Origin: Solirubrobacterales bacterium
Lineage (GTDB): Bacteria > Actinomycetota > Thermoleophilia > Solirubrobacterales > Solirubrobacteraceae
Direction of reading: 5' to 3'
Assembly (NCBI GenBank): GCA_003132505.1
Contig: PKXY01000036.1
Coordinates: 1-64,000, forward strand
Length of the DNA stretch: 64,000 nucleotides
A program made the translations under genes and the position numbers. Shown piece by piece: positions 1 through 8,070 of this stretch. Position 1 is the first letter of the stretch. The number at the start of each line of letters is the position of its first letter. The notes below the pieces were generated by a model, which had not been told where the DNA came from, did not search any database, and saw only the letters and a program-made list of their open reading frames with translations.

Positions 1-141
1 CCAGCGAGAGACCGACGCTACCGACCGTTCATCGCCCATGGCACGCCCTTTGAGTGCTGGGGTTTCTACGCGCTCATGTCCCGCGGGGGGGGCCTGTCCA
101 TCACAGCGCGAACTACGCTCTCCGAGGCCTATGGCCGACAC

Positions 142-332
142 TCGAAAATCGAGGGGACGCCGGCGAGCTGGAACCCCACTGCCGGCTGCCACAAAGTCTC
201 GCCTGGTTGCGCCCGCTTCTATGCAGAGACCTTCGCCGAGCGCTGGCGCGGCGTGCCCGGGCGTCCCCAAGCCAGGGCTTCGACCTCACCGTCCGCCAAC
301 GGCTCGACATCAGCGATCTAAGCCCTGACTAA
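142..332 (+). pseudogene. DUF5131 (phage Gp37/Gp68-like) remnant
   Basis: A frameshifted fragment of a DUF5131 (phage Gp37/Gp68) protein. One frame reads [16 protein letters not shown], then [19 protein letters not shown] and RGVPG (about 142-270). This is the family's cysteine-containing N-terminal signature, in which WNP-x-GC-x-KVSPGC-x-x-CYAE is normal. Here the last cysteine is Phe (ARFYAE). The match then moves to another frame as [14 protein letters not shown] up to the stop at 330-332. The family is normally about 230-280 residues, so most of the C-terminus is missing. A frameshift near 265-275, loss of a conserved cysteine and truncation all indicate a dead gene. No intact gene is seen at 1-141. 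Confidence 0.7.
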
Positions 333-346
333 GAGCGGATCTCCTG

Positions 347-361
347 CGCGCAGACTGCGCG
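347..361 (-). terminator. possible suf operon terminator palindrome
   Basis: A perfect 7-bp inverted repeat (CGCGCAG, one central base, CTGCGCG) lies about 40 nt beyond the sufU stop codon. There is no T-run on the minus strand, so the terminator role is inferred only from position. Confidence 0.25.
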
Positions 362-402
362 TGAAATGCGGCTCTCGAGCTGCTGACGCTCTGGACCGAG
401 GC

Positions 403-795
403 TCAGCCGCCGGCGCCGACCGGCCAGGTGCCTTCGCCGGTGACTGCGTGGCGCAGGACCTTGAGCGAGAGCAGCGCGCACTTGCGGCGGGTCGCGGAGA
501 TGTCGATGCCGAGCAGGTCGAGCATCCAGTCGGCGTCGAGCGTGGCGGCCTCCTCGACGTCCATCCCGATCAGCTCCTCGGAGGCGATCGACGCCGCGGC
601 CTGCGAGATCGCACAACCGTGTCCGTTGAAGCGAAGGTCGGCGATCCGCCCGTCGGCGACGCGGATCTGGACGCCGAGCTCATCGCCGCAGAGCGGGTTC
701 TGCTCCTGGGCTTCGAGGTCGTGTGGCTCGAGCTCGCCGAAGTTCCGCGGTCGTTTGTAGTGCTCGAGGATGAAGTCGCGGTAGAGATCGTCCAT
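403..795 (-). CDS. sufU: SufU Fe-S assembly scaffold / sulfur acceptor
   Basis: A 130-residue SufU/IscU-fold protein that takes persulfide sulfur from SufS for Fe-S cluster assembly in the cytoplasm. The three conserved ligand cysteines are visible: C36 (NPLCGDE, followed by D38), C61 (GHGCAISQAAASI) and C106 (RRKCALL). Length is normal for actinobacterial SufU. The start ATG overlaps the last base of the sufS stop, so the two are translationally coupled. It is the last gene of the Rrf2-sufC-sufD-sufS-sufU operon. The SufU-type insert between the second and third cysteine distinguishes it from IscU. Confidence 0.95.
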   Translation of the reverse strand: MDDLYRDFILEHYKRPRNFGELEPHDLEAQEQNPLCGDELGVQIRVADGRIADLRFNGHGCAISQAAASIASEELIGMDVEEAATLDADWMLDLLGIDISATRRKCALLSLKVLRHAVTGEGTWPVGAGG

Positions 796-2045
796 CAGGC
801 GAACACCCTCTGCGCGCCGCGCACGGCCTCGACGAGCGCGTCGACGTCGGCGCGGACGTTGTACGGCGCGAAGCTCGCCCGCGCTGTTGCGGGCACGCCG
901 AGCCGTGCCATCAGCGGCTGCGCGCAGTGGTGGCTCGCGCGCACGCAGACGTTCTCGCGACCGAGCAGCTCGGCGACATCGTGCGGGTGGATGCCGGCGA
1001 CGCTGAAGGAGACGACGCCGCCTCGGTCATCGGCGCTCGCAGGGCCGTAGACCTTGACGCCGCCGGTCGCCGCGAGCTGCTCGAGCGTGTACGCGACAAG
1101 CTCATGCTCGTGTGCGCGCACCCGCTCCATCTCGAGCGCGCCCAGGTAGTCGACCGCCGCGCCGAGACCGACGACCTGGGCGATCATCGATGTGCCGGCT
1201 TCGAACTTCCACGGCAGCTCATTCCAGGTGGAGTGTTGCGCCTCGACGCTTGCGATCATGTCGCCGCCCGCCAGGAAGGGGGGCATCGAGTCAAGCAGCG
1301 CGGCGTCTGCGTTCAGCACGCCGACACCGGTCGGCCCGAGGGCCTTGTGGCCCGTCCAGGCGTAGAAGTCGGCGCCGATCGCGGCAAAGTCGACCGGCAT
1401 CTGCGGCACGGCCTGCGCGCCGTCGATCAGCACGAGAGCCCCGGCGGCATGGGCGCGAGCCACCACCTCGGCGACGGGGTTGATCGTGCCGAGCACGTTC
1501 GATACGTGAGTCAGTGCGACGAGTCGCACGTCGCCGCGCTCCAGCTCACGCTCTAGCTGATCGAGCGAAAGCGTGCCGGCGTCGTCGATCTCGAGGTAGC
1601 GAAGCTCGGCGCCGGTGGCCTGCGTCGCCAGCTGCCACGGGACGATGTTCGAGTGGTGCTCCATCTCGGTGATCAGCACCGTGTCGCCTGGTCGAAGCGT
1701 CGTGCGCCCCCAGGAGTATGCGACCAGGTTGATCGCCTCGGTCACGTTGCGCGTGAAGATCGTCGAGCGCACCGGCGCGCCGGTGAAGCCGGCGATTCGC
1801 TTGCGCGCTCCCTCGAACAGCGCGTCGGCCTCCTGCGCGAGCGGGTAGACGCCGCGGTGGATGTTCGCGTTGTGGTGGCGGTAGTAATCGTCGAGCGCCG
1901 CGATCACCGCCTCCGGCTTCTGCGAGGTGGAGGCGGAGTCCAGGTAGACGAGACGGTGGCCGTTGATCTCGCGCTTGAGGATCGGGAAGTCGGCCCGAAC
2001 ATCGAGCGTCGGTGGAGCGGTCGCTGTACGCATGGCGCCGGCCAT
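795..2045 (-). CDS. sufS: SufS cysteine desulfurase (class II)
   Basis: A 416-residue PLP-dependent cysteine desulfurase (group II, SufS/CsdB) that supplies persulfide sulfur to SufU. The PLP lysine is K234 in AWTGHKALGPTG. The substrate-binding histidine pair is in ITEMEHHSN (about 127-133). The catalytic cysteine is C374 in RASHHCAQPL. ATG starts are possible at residues 1 and 5 and cannot be separated. The gene starts 2 bp from the sufD stop and overlaps sufU by one base, so the operon is tightly packed. Confidence 0.95.
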   Translation of the reverse strand: MAGAMRTATAPPTLDVRADFPILKREINGHRLVYLDSASTSQKPEAVIAALDDYYRHHNANIHRGVYPLAQEADALFEGARKRIAGFTGAPVRSTIFTRNVTEAINLVAYSWGRTTLRPGDTVLITEMEHHSNIVPWQLATQATGAELRYLEIDDAGTLSLDQLERELERGDVRLVALTHVSNVLGTINPVAEVVARAHAAGALVLIDGAQAVPQMPVDFAAIGADFYAWTGHKALGPTGVGVLNADAALLDSMPPFLAGGDMIASVEAQHSTWNELPWKFEAGTSMIAQVVGLGAAVDYLGALEMERVRAHEHELVAYTLEQLAATGGVKVYGPASADDRGGVVSFSVAGIHPHDVAELLGRENVCVRASHHCAQPLMARLGVPATARASFAPYNVRADVDALVEAVRGAQRVFA

Positions 2046-2047
2046 CG

Positions 2048-3400
2048 CTACCTCGCGAGCGCGTAGCGCTCGATCTCTTCGGCGGCACCGGCAAGCTTCA
2101 CGCCGATCCGCTCACGGATCAGCTGCTCGAGCGGTGGGTCGTCGAGCTGGACGATCAGCGGCTCGAAGAAGCCCTCGACGATGACCCGGACCGCCTGCGG
2201 GCGTGTCAGGCCGCGGGTCTGCATGTAGAAGATCAGGTCCTCGTCGAGCTCACCCACGGTTCCGCCGTGCGAGGCCGAGACGTCGTCGGCGCCCACCAGC
2301 ACCGACGGAATCGCGTCGAGCTCGGCGCTGGCCGAGAGCAGCATCGAGTGGAACTGCAGGTAGGTGTGGCTCTGCTGGGCGCCCTGGTTGATCTTGATCA
2401 GCCCTTCGAAGCTCGCACGACTCTCGCCGCTCGCGGCGCCGCGCCAATGGACGTCGCCGCCTGACGGGCCCGTCTCGTGCAGGTCGACGGCGAACACGTC
2501 GAGGTGCTCGTCGCGCTCGCTGAAGAAGAGGCCGCGGAACGCCATGTCGCCGCCGGCCCCCGCGATCGCGATCTCGTCGTGGTGGTGGACCAGTGCGCCG
2601 CCCAGCAGCGCCGGAAGCCAGTGGCACCAGGCGTCGCGCGCGACCTCGACGATCGAGGTCGAGACGTCGTGGACTGACCCTGCGCCCCAGTCGACGACCT
2701 GTGCCAGGCGGCAGCGCGCCCCGTCCTCGAGGTACAGCTCGAACTGGCCGGCGTGCAGCGAGTCGCCGTCGCTGTCGGCGGCGAGGCCGTACTCGCGCAG
2801 GCGGAGATCGCTACCCGGCCCAGCGATCGCGAGCGTGTGCGCGTATTGGGCACTCCCGCCCTGGCTGATCTCATAGACGATCTGGAACGGTGCAGGCACC
2901 TGCAGGCCTGGCGGGACGTAGAGGAAGGCGCCGCCGGTCCAGAATGCGGCGCTCGCCGCCTCCAGCTTGTGACGGTCGATCGGCAGGCGGCGCAGGTAGT
3001 AGCGCTCGAAGAGCTCGGTGTGCTCGTGCGCTGCGTCCTCGAGCGAGCAGAGGATCACGCCGCGCTCGGCGAGCTCCGCGTCGAGCTCGACGTGCACGAC
3101 GGAGGCGTCGCGCTGGACGAGCACGCCGGCTGAGCGCTGATCGTCAAGGAACGCTGGCGCTGACGCATCCGGCCCGTGGGTGCGGATCTCGAGTGTGTCG
3201 AGGTCGAGATCCTGGAGGCTCGTGGTCCAGAAGCCCGAGCGTCGCCACCGCGGAAGCTCCAGGCGATCGTAGAGCTCGCGCGCGAGTCCGCGCGAGTGCG
3301 CAAGCGGCATGCGGGGCGTGCCGGCGCCGTCGAGGGCGTAGTTGAGCGTCGCCTCGCGCGCGCTCCCCGCCTTGCGCAGCTCCGGCGTCGACTCAGGCAT
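2048..3400 (-). CDS. sufD: SufD-like Fe-S assembly protein
   Basis: A SufB/SufD superfamily beta-helix protein, about 450 residues from the ATG at 3400, that partners SufC. That start overlaps the sufC stop by 8 nt and is preferred over the upstream ATG at 3430. The family core is recognisable (AAFWTGGAFLYVPPGL, HHHDEIAIAGAGGDM, ASHGGTVGELDEDLIFYMQ). The position of the SufB catalytic cysteine (QCDSML in E. coli) reads QFHSMLL, with no Cys, whereas the SufD-type histidine (SASHGGTVG) is present. SufD is therefore the better name. No SufB is found beside it, which is unusual for a suf operon. Confidence 0.85.
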   Translation of the reverse strand: MPESTPELRKAGSAREATLNYALDGAGTPRMPLAHSRGLARELYDRLELPRWRRSGFWTTSLQDLDLDTLEIRTHGPDASAPAFLDDQRSAGVLVQRDASVVHVELDAELAERGVILCSLEDAAHEHTELFERYYLRRLPIDRHKLEAASAAFWTGGAFLYVPPGLQVPAPFQIVYEISQGGSAQYAHTLAIAGPGSDLRLREYGLAADSDGDSLHAGQFELYLEDGARCRLAQVVDWGAGSVHDVSTSIVEVARDAWCHWLPALLGGALVHHHDEIAIAGAGGDMAFRGLFFSERDEHLDVFAVDLHETGPSGGDVHWRGAASGESRASFEGLIKINQGAQQSHTYLQFHSMLLSASAELDAIPSVLVGADDVSASHGGTVGELDEDLIFYMQTRGLTRPQAVRVIVEGFFEPLIVQLDDPPLEQLIRERIGVKLAGAAEEIERYALAR

Positions 3401-4148
3401 TCGCGCCGACCTCTTCGCGGATCGGGTCATAGCCCTCGCGCTCGAGTCGCGCCACCAGCTCGGGTCCGCCGCGCATCACTATCCGCCCGTCCAGCAGGAT
3501 GTGCACGAACTGCGGCTTCACGTAGTCGAGGATCCGCTGGTAGTGGGTGATGATGAGTGCCCCGATCCCCTGCTCGGCGTGCAGCTTCGCGACGCCCTCG
3601 GCGACCGTCCGCAGGGCGTCGATGTCGAGACCGGAGTCGGTCTCGTCGAGCACTGCGATCTGCGGCTTCAGCATCGCCATCTGGAGAATCTCGGCGCGCT
3701 TCTTCTCACCGCCCGAGAAGCCATCGTTGAGATGTCGCGAGGTGAACGAGCGATCGACGTCGAGGAGCTTCACGGCGTGGTCGAGCTGGCGCCCGAAGTC
3801 CTTGACCTTGATCGGCTCGTCGCGCTGTGCGTTGATCGCCATCCGCAGGAAGTTGGCGACGGAAACGCCGGGAACCGCGACCGGGTATTGGAATGCGAGA
3901 AACAGCCCGAGCCTCGCGCGCTCGTGCGGCGCAAGCTCGCGCAGCTCCGCGCCGTCGAAGAGGATCTGGCCTTCGGTCACCTCGTAGCCCGGGTGTCCCA
4001 TTATCGTGTTGGCCAGCGTCGACTTGCCCGAGCCGTTCGGTCCGAGCAGCGCGTGCAGCTCGCCCGTGCGGACCGTCAGATCGACGCCGCGCAGGATCTC
4101 GCGCTCCTCGGTGCGCACGTGAAGATTGCGTATCTCAAGCTCAGCCAA
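3393..4148 (-). CDS. sufC: SufC ABC-type ATPase
   Basis: A 251-residue soluble ATPase of the SUF complex, which drives conformational change of SufB/SufD during cluster assembly. Walker A is GPNGSGKS (residues 36-43), the ABC signature is FSGGEKKR and Walker B is IAVLDETDSGLD. The D-loop and switch histidine (LIITHYQR) are also present. Length matches SufC. It is the first structural gene of the operon, 21 nt downstream of the Rrf2 regulator, and overlaps sufD by 8 nt. Confidence 0.96.
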   Translation of the reverse strand: MAELEIRNLHVRTEEREILRGVDLTVRTGELHALLGPNGSGKSTLANTIMGHPGYEVTEGQILFDGAELRELAPHERARLGLFLAFQYPVAVPGVSVANFLRMAINAQRDEPIKVKDFGRQLDHAVKLLDVDRSFTSRHLNDGFSGGEKKRAEILQMAMLKPQIAVLDETDSGLDIDALRTVAEGVAKLHAEQGIGALIITHYQRILDYVKPQFVHILLDGRIVMRGGPELVARLEREGYDPIREEVGANA

Positions 4149-4169
4149 ATTGGCCTCCTTGCCGGCGCA

Positions 4170-4646
4170 CTAAGCGGCGACCGGCTTCTCGGGGGGAAGG
4201 GGAACGAGCTGGATCAGATCCGGCGCGGGAACGAGCGCTGCGAGCGTCGTCTGCTCGAGCGTCTGGACGATCGAGGCGCGCACGCGCGTCCACAGGATCT
4301 TGGTCGTGCAGACGTGCTCGGCCTCGGTCTCGCGGGCGCAGCGCGTGCTGCCGTCGGGTGCGCTCGAGATGCACTCGACCGGGGCGATCGCACCTTCGAG
4401 CGCTTCGACCACCTCGGCCATGGTGATGCTCGAGGCGTCGCGGGCGAGGCGATAGCCGCCGTGGGCGCCGCGACGGCTATCGATGAGTCCTGCGCGTCGC
4501 AGCCGCGCGACGAGGTGCTCTAGATAGGCAAGCGGCAGCCCCTCGTGCTCTGCGATCTCGGTCAGCGGAACCGGCTCCTCGCCGCCGCGGCGGGCGAGCT
4601 CGACCATGACGCGGACGCCGTACTCGGATTTCGTGGAGAACATCAT
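4170..4646 (-). CDS. Rrf2-family (IscR/SufR-like) transcription regulator
   Basis: A 158-residue Rrf2 winged-helix regulator. The N-terminus MFSTKSEYGVRVMVELA and the recognition region (PLAYLEHLVARLRRAGL, RGAHGGYRLAR) are typical. Three cysteines (C92, C103, C113) occupy the cluster-binding region used by IscR-type sensors, so it probably binds an Fe-S cluster and represses the suf operon it heads. Two consecutive ATG codons (4646, 4643) are possible starts. The only upstream purine-rich motif is weak and an IscR-like palindrome ends 6 bp from the ATG, which suggests an autoregulated and perhaps leaderless transcript. Confidence 0.9.
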   Translation of the reverse strand: MMFSTKSEYGVRVMVELARRGGEEPVPLTEIAEHEGLPLAYLEHLVARLRRAGLIDSRRGAHGGYRLARDASSITMAEVVEALEGAIAPVECISSAPDGSTRCARETEAEHVCTTKILWTRVRASIVQTLEQTTLAALVPAPDLIQLVPLPPEKPVAA

Positions 4647-4652
4647 TCGCCT

Positions 4653-4677
4653 ATAACCTACCTTGGCGGTAGGGTAT
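4653..4677 (-). promoter_or_regulatory. IscR-like operator / suf promoter
   Basis: A 25-bp interrupted palindrome. On the plus strand it reads ATAACCTACC, a 5-bp centre, then GGTAGGGTAT; nine of the ten outer pairs match. It has the same length and ATA...TAT ends as the E. coli IscR type-1 site. It lies directly upstream of the Rrf2 gene and contains a TAGGTT/TTATAG -10-like element on the minus strand. Autoregulation by the adjacent Rrf2 protein is an inference from position and architecture. Confidence 0.65.
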
Positions 4678-4726
4678 CAGTCGTCCGCTTCGCCGCCGCG
4701 CCGCGGCACAACGCGGGAAACGCCGC

Positions 4727-5395
4727 CTACAGCGCGTGACGCTTCGGCAGTACGTTCGGCAGCGGCTCCGACTGGAGCTTCTCGATGTCGTGCGCGATCG
4801 CGTCGGGGTCCATCTGGTCCACATCCGTGTAGCCGACGCGCGGCTTGCCGGTCTTGTCGAGTAGCTCCACGTCGATCGAGTGGTCGGACTTCGAGGAGTT
4901 GATGTGGATCTGTGGCTGGATGCCGAAGAAGCGCCAGATCGGCTCGAGTCGCTGGCGTGACCCGACGAGGTACTGGAGCTGGCCGAGCATGTCCTCCTTG
5001 ATGAGGAAGGCGCTCACGTTGGCCGGTGTGTCCTGCTTGGGATCAACGCTCACGGCAATCGCCGGAACGCGGTGGTGGAGCTCGTTCAGCGCGCCGCGAA
5101 TCTGCGAGACGACGACGGGACAGGTGTTCTGGCATGTCGAGTACACGAAGGTCAGCACGACGACCTGGCCTGCGTAGCGCTCCAGGCTGATCGTCTGGCC
5201 GTTCTGGTTCCGCAGTGCAAAGTTGACAGCGGGGAATGACTCCGGTGCGGTTGCGCCGTAGAACCCGTTGACGAGCTGGCTCGGAGTGCCGTCCGTCCCG
5301 CTGATGCCTGAGTTGGCCGAGAGGGTCACGATCAGGACCATCGCGGTCGCGCATAGCACCGTTACGGTGAGTGCGAGTCGGATGCGTGGATGCAT
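4727..5395 (-). CDS. Sco1/SenC-family copper chaperone
   Basis: A 222-residue membrane-anchored thioredoxin-fold protein that delivers copper to, or reduces, the CuA centre of cytochrome c oxidase. A single N-terminal membrane segment (residues about 7-26) is followed by a periplasm-facing SCO domain. The copper ligands C88 and C92 (STCQNTCP) and H172 (KSDHSIDVEL) are all present. The ctaC/ctaD oxidase genes lie 33 kb away in the window, so this copy is unlinked. It is transcribed away from the divergent cysteine-biosynthesis operon. Confidence 0.92.
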   Translation of the reverse strand: MHPRIRLALTVTVLCATAMVLIVTLSANSGISGTDGTPSQLVNGFYGATAPESFPAVNFALRNQNGQTISLERYAGQVVVLTFVYSTCQNTCPVVVSQIRGALNELHHRVPAIAVSVDPKQDTPANVSAFLIKEDMLGQLQYLVGSRQRLEPIWRFFGIQPQIHINSSKSDHSIDVELLDKTGKPRVGYTDVDQMDPDAIAHDIEKLQSEPLPNVLPKRHAL

Positions 5396-5497
5396 CCGCC
5401 AAAGAGTACGGCGAGCGAGCGGCGGCCGACCCCGTTCACGCTTGTCGGCGCCAAAGCCGATTCACAAGGCACGCGCGCCAGGCCGCGCGGGGCTGCG

Positions 5498-5546
5498 CTA
5501 TACTTTTTATAGTTGTAAATCCTGACAAGAGTTTGGGAGTTTCACG
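5498..5546 (+). promoter_or_regulatory. promoter and RBS of the cysteine-carrier operon
   Basis: The sequence has a good -10 element, TATACT (5499-5504), inside a 5-5-5 inverted repeat, CTATA-CTTTT-TATAG (5498-5512). A GGGAG ribosome-binding site (about 5535-5539) precedes the ATG at 5547. The A/T-rich patch stands out from the GC-rich surroundings. The inverted repeat could be an operator, but no regulator is identified. Confidence 0.5.
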
Positions 5547-6728
5547 ATGAGCCCCTCGGGCGCAGAGTTCATTCGCCAGGTCAAGGCGGGGATAACCGAG
5601 ACCGACCCGCAGGTCGTGCACGAGCTGGTCGGCAACGGCGTCGCGATCGTCGACGTCCGTGAGGCCGACGAGTGGGCCCAGGGGCACCTACCAGGAGCCA
5701 AGCACGTGCCGCGCGGCTATCTCGAGTCGCGCATCGAGGGCGTCGTCCCGGACCGCTCGCAGCGCGTCGTCCTCTACTGCGCCTCGGGCAACCGTTCGGC
5801 GCTTGCGGCGCGCACTCTGGGCCACGACCTCGGCTACGAGCACGTCGAGTCGATGACCGGCGGCATCACGCTGTGGAAGGATCGCGGCTACGAAGTCGAG
5901 GCGCCAAAGACGCTGTCGGCCGAGCAGCGCGAGCGCTATTCGCGCCACATCCTGATCCCCGAAGTCGGCGAGAGCGGCCAGCAGAAACTGCTCGACGCGC
6001 GCGTCCTGCTGCTCGGTGCCGGGGGTCTCGGCTCACCGACCGCGCTCTACCTCGCCGCGGCCGGCGTCGGCACGCTGGGGATCGTCGACAACGACGTCGT
6101 CGACCTCTCGAACCTCCAGCGTCAGGTGATCCACACCACGGCGCGGATCGGGGTGCCGAAAGTCGAGTCGGCCGAGGAGACGATCCACGCGCTCAACCCC
6201 GACGTCACCGTCGTGCCCTACCAGACGCGGCTCGATGCCTCGAACGTCATGGAGATCATCGCCGGCTGGGACATCATCGTCGACGGCGTCGACAACTTCC
6301 CGACCCGCTACCTGCTCAACGACGCAAGCGTGCGCCTGCAGATCCCGGTCGTGTCGGCGTCGATCCTCGGCTTCGACGGCCAGCTCTCGATCTTCAAGCC
6401 CTACGACGGCCCCTGCTACCGCTGCCTCTTCCCGGAGCCGCCGCCGGCCGAGCTCGCGCCGTCCTGCGGCGCCAACGGCGTGCTCGGTGTGCTGCCCGGA
6501 ACGATGGGGTTGCTCCAGGCAACCGAAGTGATCAAGCTGATCGTCGGAGCCGGCGAGCCGGCGATCGGGCGCCTGCTGCTCTACGACGCGCTCGCGGCGA
6601 CGCTCAGCGAGGTCAAGGTCCGCCGCGATCCGGAATGCCCGATCTGCTCGCGCGATCCCGAGTCGATCACCGACGAGGAGATGGGCTTCTTCCCTGACTA
6701 CGAGGCCTTCTGCGCCGCGGCCGGGTAG
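5547..6728 (+). CDS. rhodanese-MoeB/ThiF fusion, CysO-activating enzyme
   Basis: A 393-residue protein with an N-terminal rhodanese domain (residues about 10-120, active C78 in YCASGNRSA) and a C-terminal E1-like adenylyltransferase (about 125-393; nucleotide loop GAGGLGS at 157-163). Zinc ligands are CYRC and CPIC, with a further cysteine in APSCGANG. By homology to mycobacterial MoeZ it would adenylate the C-terminus of the next-door ubiquitin-like carrier and load it with sulfur. MoeZ usually has rhodanese at the C-terminus, so the reversed domain order is notable. It heads the operon with cysO, cysM and mec. Confidence 0.9.
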   Translation: MSPSGAEFIRQVKAGITETDPQVVHELVGNGVAIVDVREADEWAQGHLPGAKHVPRGYLESRIEGVVPDRSQRVVLYCASGNRSALAARTLGHDLGYEHVESMTGGITLWKDRGYEVEAPKTLSAEQRERYSRHILIPEVGESGQQKLLDARVLLLGAGGLGSPTALYLAAAGVGTLGIVDNDVVDLSNLQRQVIHTTARIGVPKVESAEETIHALNPDVTVVPYQTRLDASNVMEIIAGWDIIVDGVDNFPTRYLLNDASVRLQIPVVSASILGFDGQLSIFKPYDGPCYRCLFPEPPPAELAPSCGANGVLGVLPGTMGLLQATEVIKLIVGAGEPAIGRLLLYDALAATLSEVKVRRDPECPICSRDPESITDEEMGFFPDYEAFCAAAG

Positions 6729-6738
6729 CTTTCAGCCC

Positions 6739-7011
6739 GTGCCGACGATCAAGATACCCCCGGTGCTCCGCGCCTCGGTCGGCGGTGAGCGCGAACTGGA
6801 GGCCCCCGGCACGAACGTTCGGGATGTCTTGCGGGCGCTGGTTACAGCGCATCCGGCGACCGAGTCGCAGCTGTTCGGCGGCGACGGCGAGCTGAACCGC
6901 TACGTCAACGTCTACCTCAATGACGAGGACGTCCGCGTCCTCGATGGGCTCGACACCGCGGTCGCAGCGAGCGACACGCTCGTGATCCTGCCGGCGATGG
7001 CCGGCGGCTGA
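6739..7011 (+). CDS. cysO: CysO/ThiS-like sulfur carrier protein
   Basis: A 90-residue beta-grasp ubiquitin-like protein ending in the exposed diglycine AMAGG, which is thiocarboxylated to carry sulfide. It starts at GTG 6739. It sits between its presumed activating enzyme and cysteine synthase, in the arrangement known from Mycobacterium tuberculosis CysO-CysM-Mec. MoaD is an alternative, but the flanking cysM and mec genes make CysO much more likely. Confidence 0.92.
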   Translation: MPTIKIPPVLRASVGGERELEAPGTNVRDVLRALVTAHPATESQLFGGDGELNRYVNVYLNDEDVRVLDGLDTAVAASDTLVILPAMAGG

Positions 7012-7037
7012 TCGCACTCGCTATCTTTACTGAAGCG

Positions 7038-8012
7038 ATGAGCGCGCGCGAGCTCCACAACCGCCCGTGCGGGGGGCGCTACGGCGATATCGTCCAGTCG
7101 ATCGGCAACACGCCGATCATTGAGCTGAAACGACTCTCGCCCAAGCCCGGAGTGCGGCTGTGGGCCAAGCTCGAGTCTCACAACCCGACGGGCTCGGTCA
7201 AGGACCGCGTCGCCCGCGCGCTGATCGAGGACGCCGAGGAGAAGGGCGCGATCGCCGCCGGCCAGGTGATCCTCGAACCGACATCGGGCAACACCGGCAT
7301 CTCGCTCGGCATGATCTGCAAGCTGAAGGGCTATCCGCTCAAGGTCGTGATGCCCGACAACGTCACCCCGGAGCGCACGCAGCTGCTCCAGATGTGGGGT
7401 GCCGAGATCGTCTCCTCGGAGGGATCGAAAGGGTCCAACGGCGCCGTCGAACTGGCGCTCGAGATGGCTGCCGCCGACTCGCGCTACTACATGCCCTACC
7501 AGTACGGCAACGAGGCCAACCCGCTCGCGCACTACAACGGCACGGCCGTCGAGATCCTCGAAGAGCTCGACAACGACGTCAGCGCGTTCGTCGCCGGCCT
7601 TGGCACCGGGGGCACGTTGATGGGCAACGGCCGTCGCCTGAAGGAGGTGCTCGGCGACGCCGTCAAGATCGTCGCCGCCGAGCCGATGCAGGGCGAGCCG
7701 GTTCAGGGCCTGCGCTCGCTCGATGACGGCTTCATCCCGCCGATCCTCGACCTCGCGCTGCTCGACCGCAAGATCTTCGTGACCAACAGCGACGCGATCG
7801 TCTGGACGCGGCGGCTGCTCGACGAGGAGGGCATCTTCGCGGGGGTTTCCTCTGGTGCGATCGCGCGGGTTGCAGCCCGCATCGCAGGCGAGCTTGACGA
7901 AGGCAACGTGGTCTTCGTTGTCGCCGATGACGGCTGGAGGTACCTCTCGAGCGGGGTATACACGCGGCCACTCGAGGAGATCGAGAACCTCGAGAGCACG
8001 CTGTGGTGGTAG
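7038..8012 (+). CDS. cysM: CysM, CysO-dependent O-phosphoserine sulfhydrylase
   Basis: A 324-residue PLP-dependent cysteine synthase. K55 (TGSVKDRVAR) binds PLP, TSGNTG binds substrate and GTGGT binds phosphate. The region GLRSLDDGFIPP resembles the segment of mycobacterial CysM that carries the O-phosphoserine-selective arginine. The C-terminal tail ends LESTLWW, like the active-site-closing LEGQLWA of that enzyme. It would join phosphoserine to thiocarboxylated CysO, giving a CysO-cysteine adduct. It lies 26 bp after cysO. The specificity assignment rests on these motifs and context. Confidence 0.92.
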   Translation: MSARELHNRPCGGRYGDIVQSIGNTPIIELKRLSPKPGVRLWAKLESHNPTGSVKDRVARALIEDAEEKGAIAAGQVILEPTSGNTGISLGMICKLKGYPLKVVMPDNVTPERTQLLQMWGAEIVSSEGSKGSNGAVELALEMAAADSRYYMPYQYGNEANPLAHYNGTAVEILEELDNDVSAFVAGLGTGGTLMGNGRRLKEVLGDAVKIVAAEPMQGEPVQGLRSLDDGFIPPILDLALLDRKIFVTNSDAIVWTRRLLDEEGIFAGVSSGAIARVAARIAGELDEGNVVFVVADDGWRYLSSGVYTRPLEEIENLESTLWW

Positions 8013-8070
8013 CGGTGCGGCCTTCGCCGCATCGCTTGCCGGCTTGGGACGCGATTCGCGCGGCGCTCTG

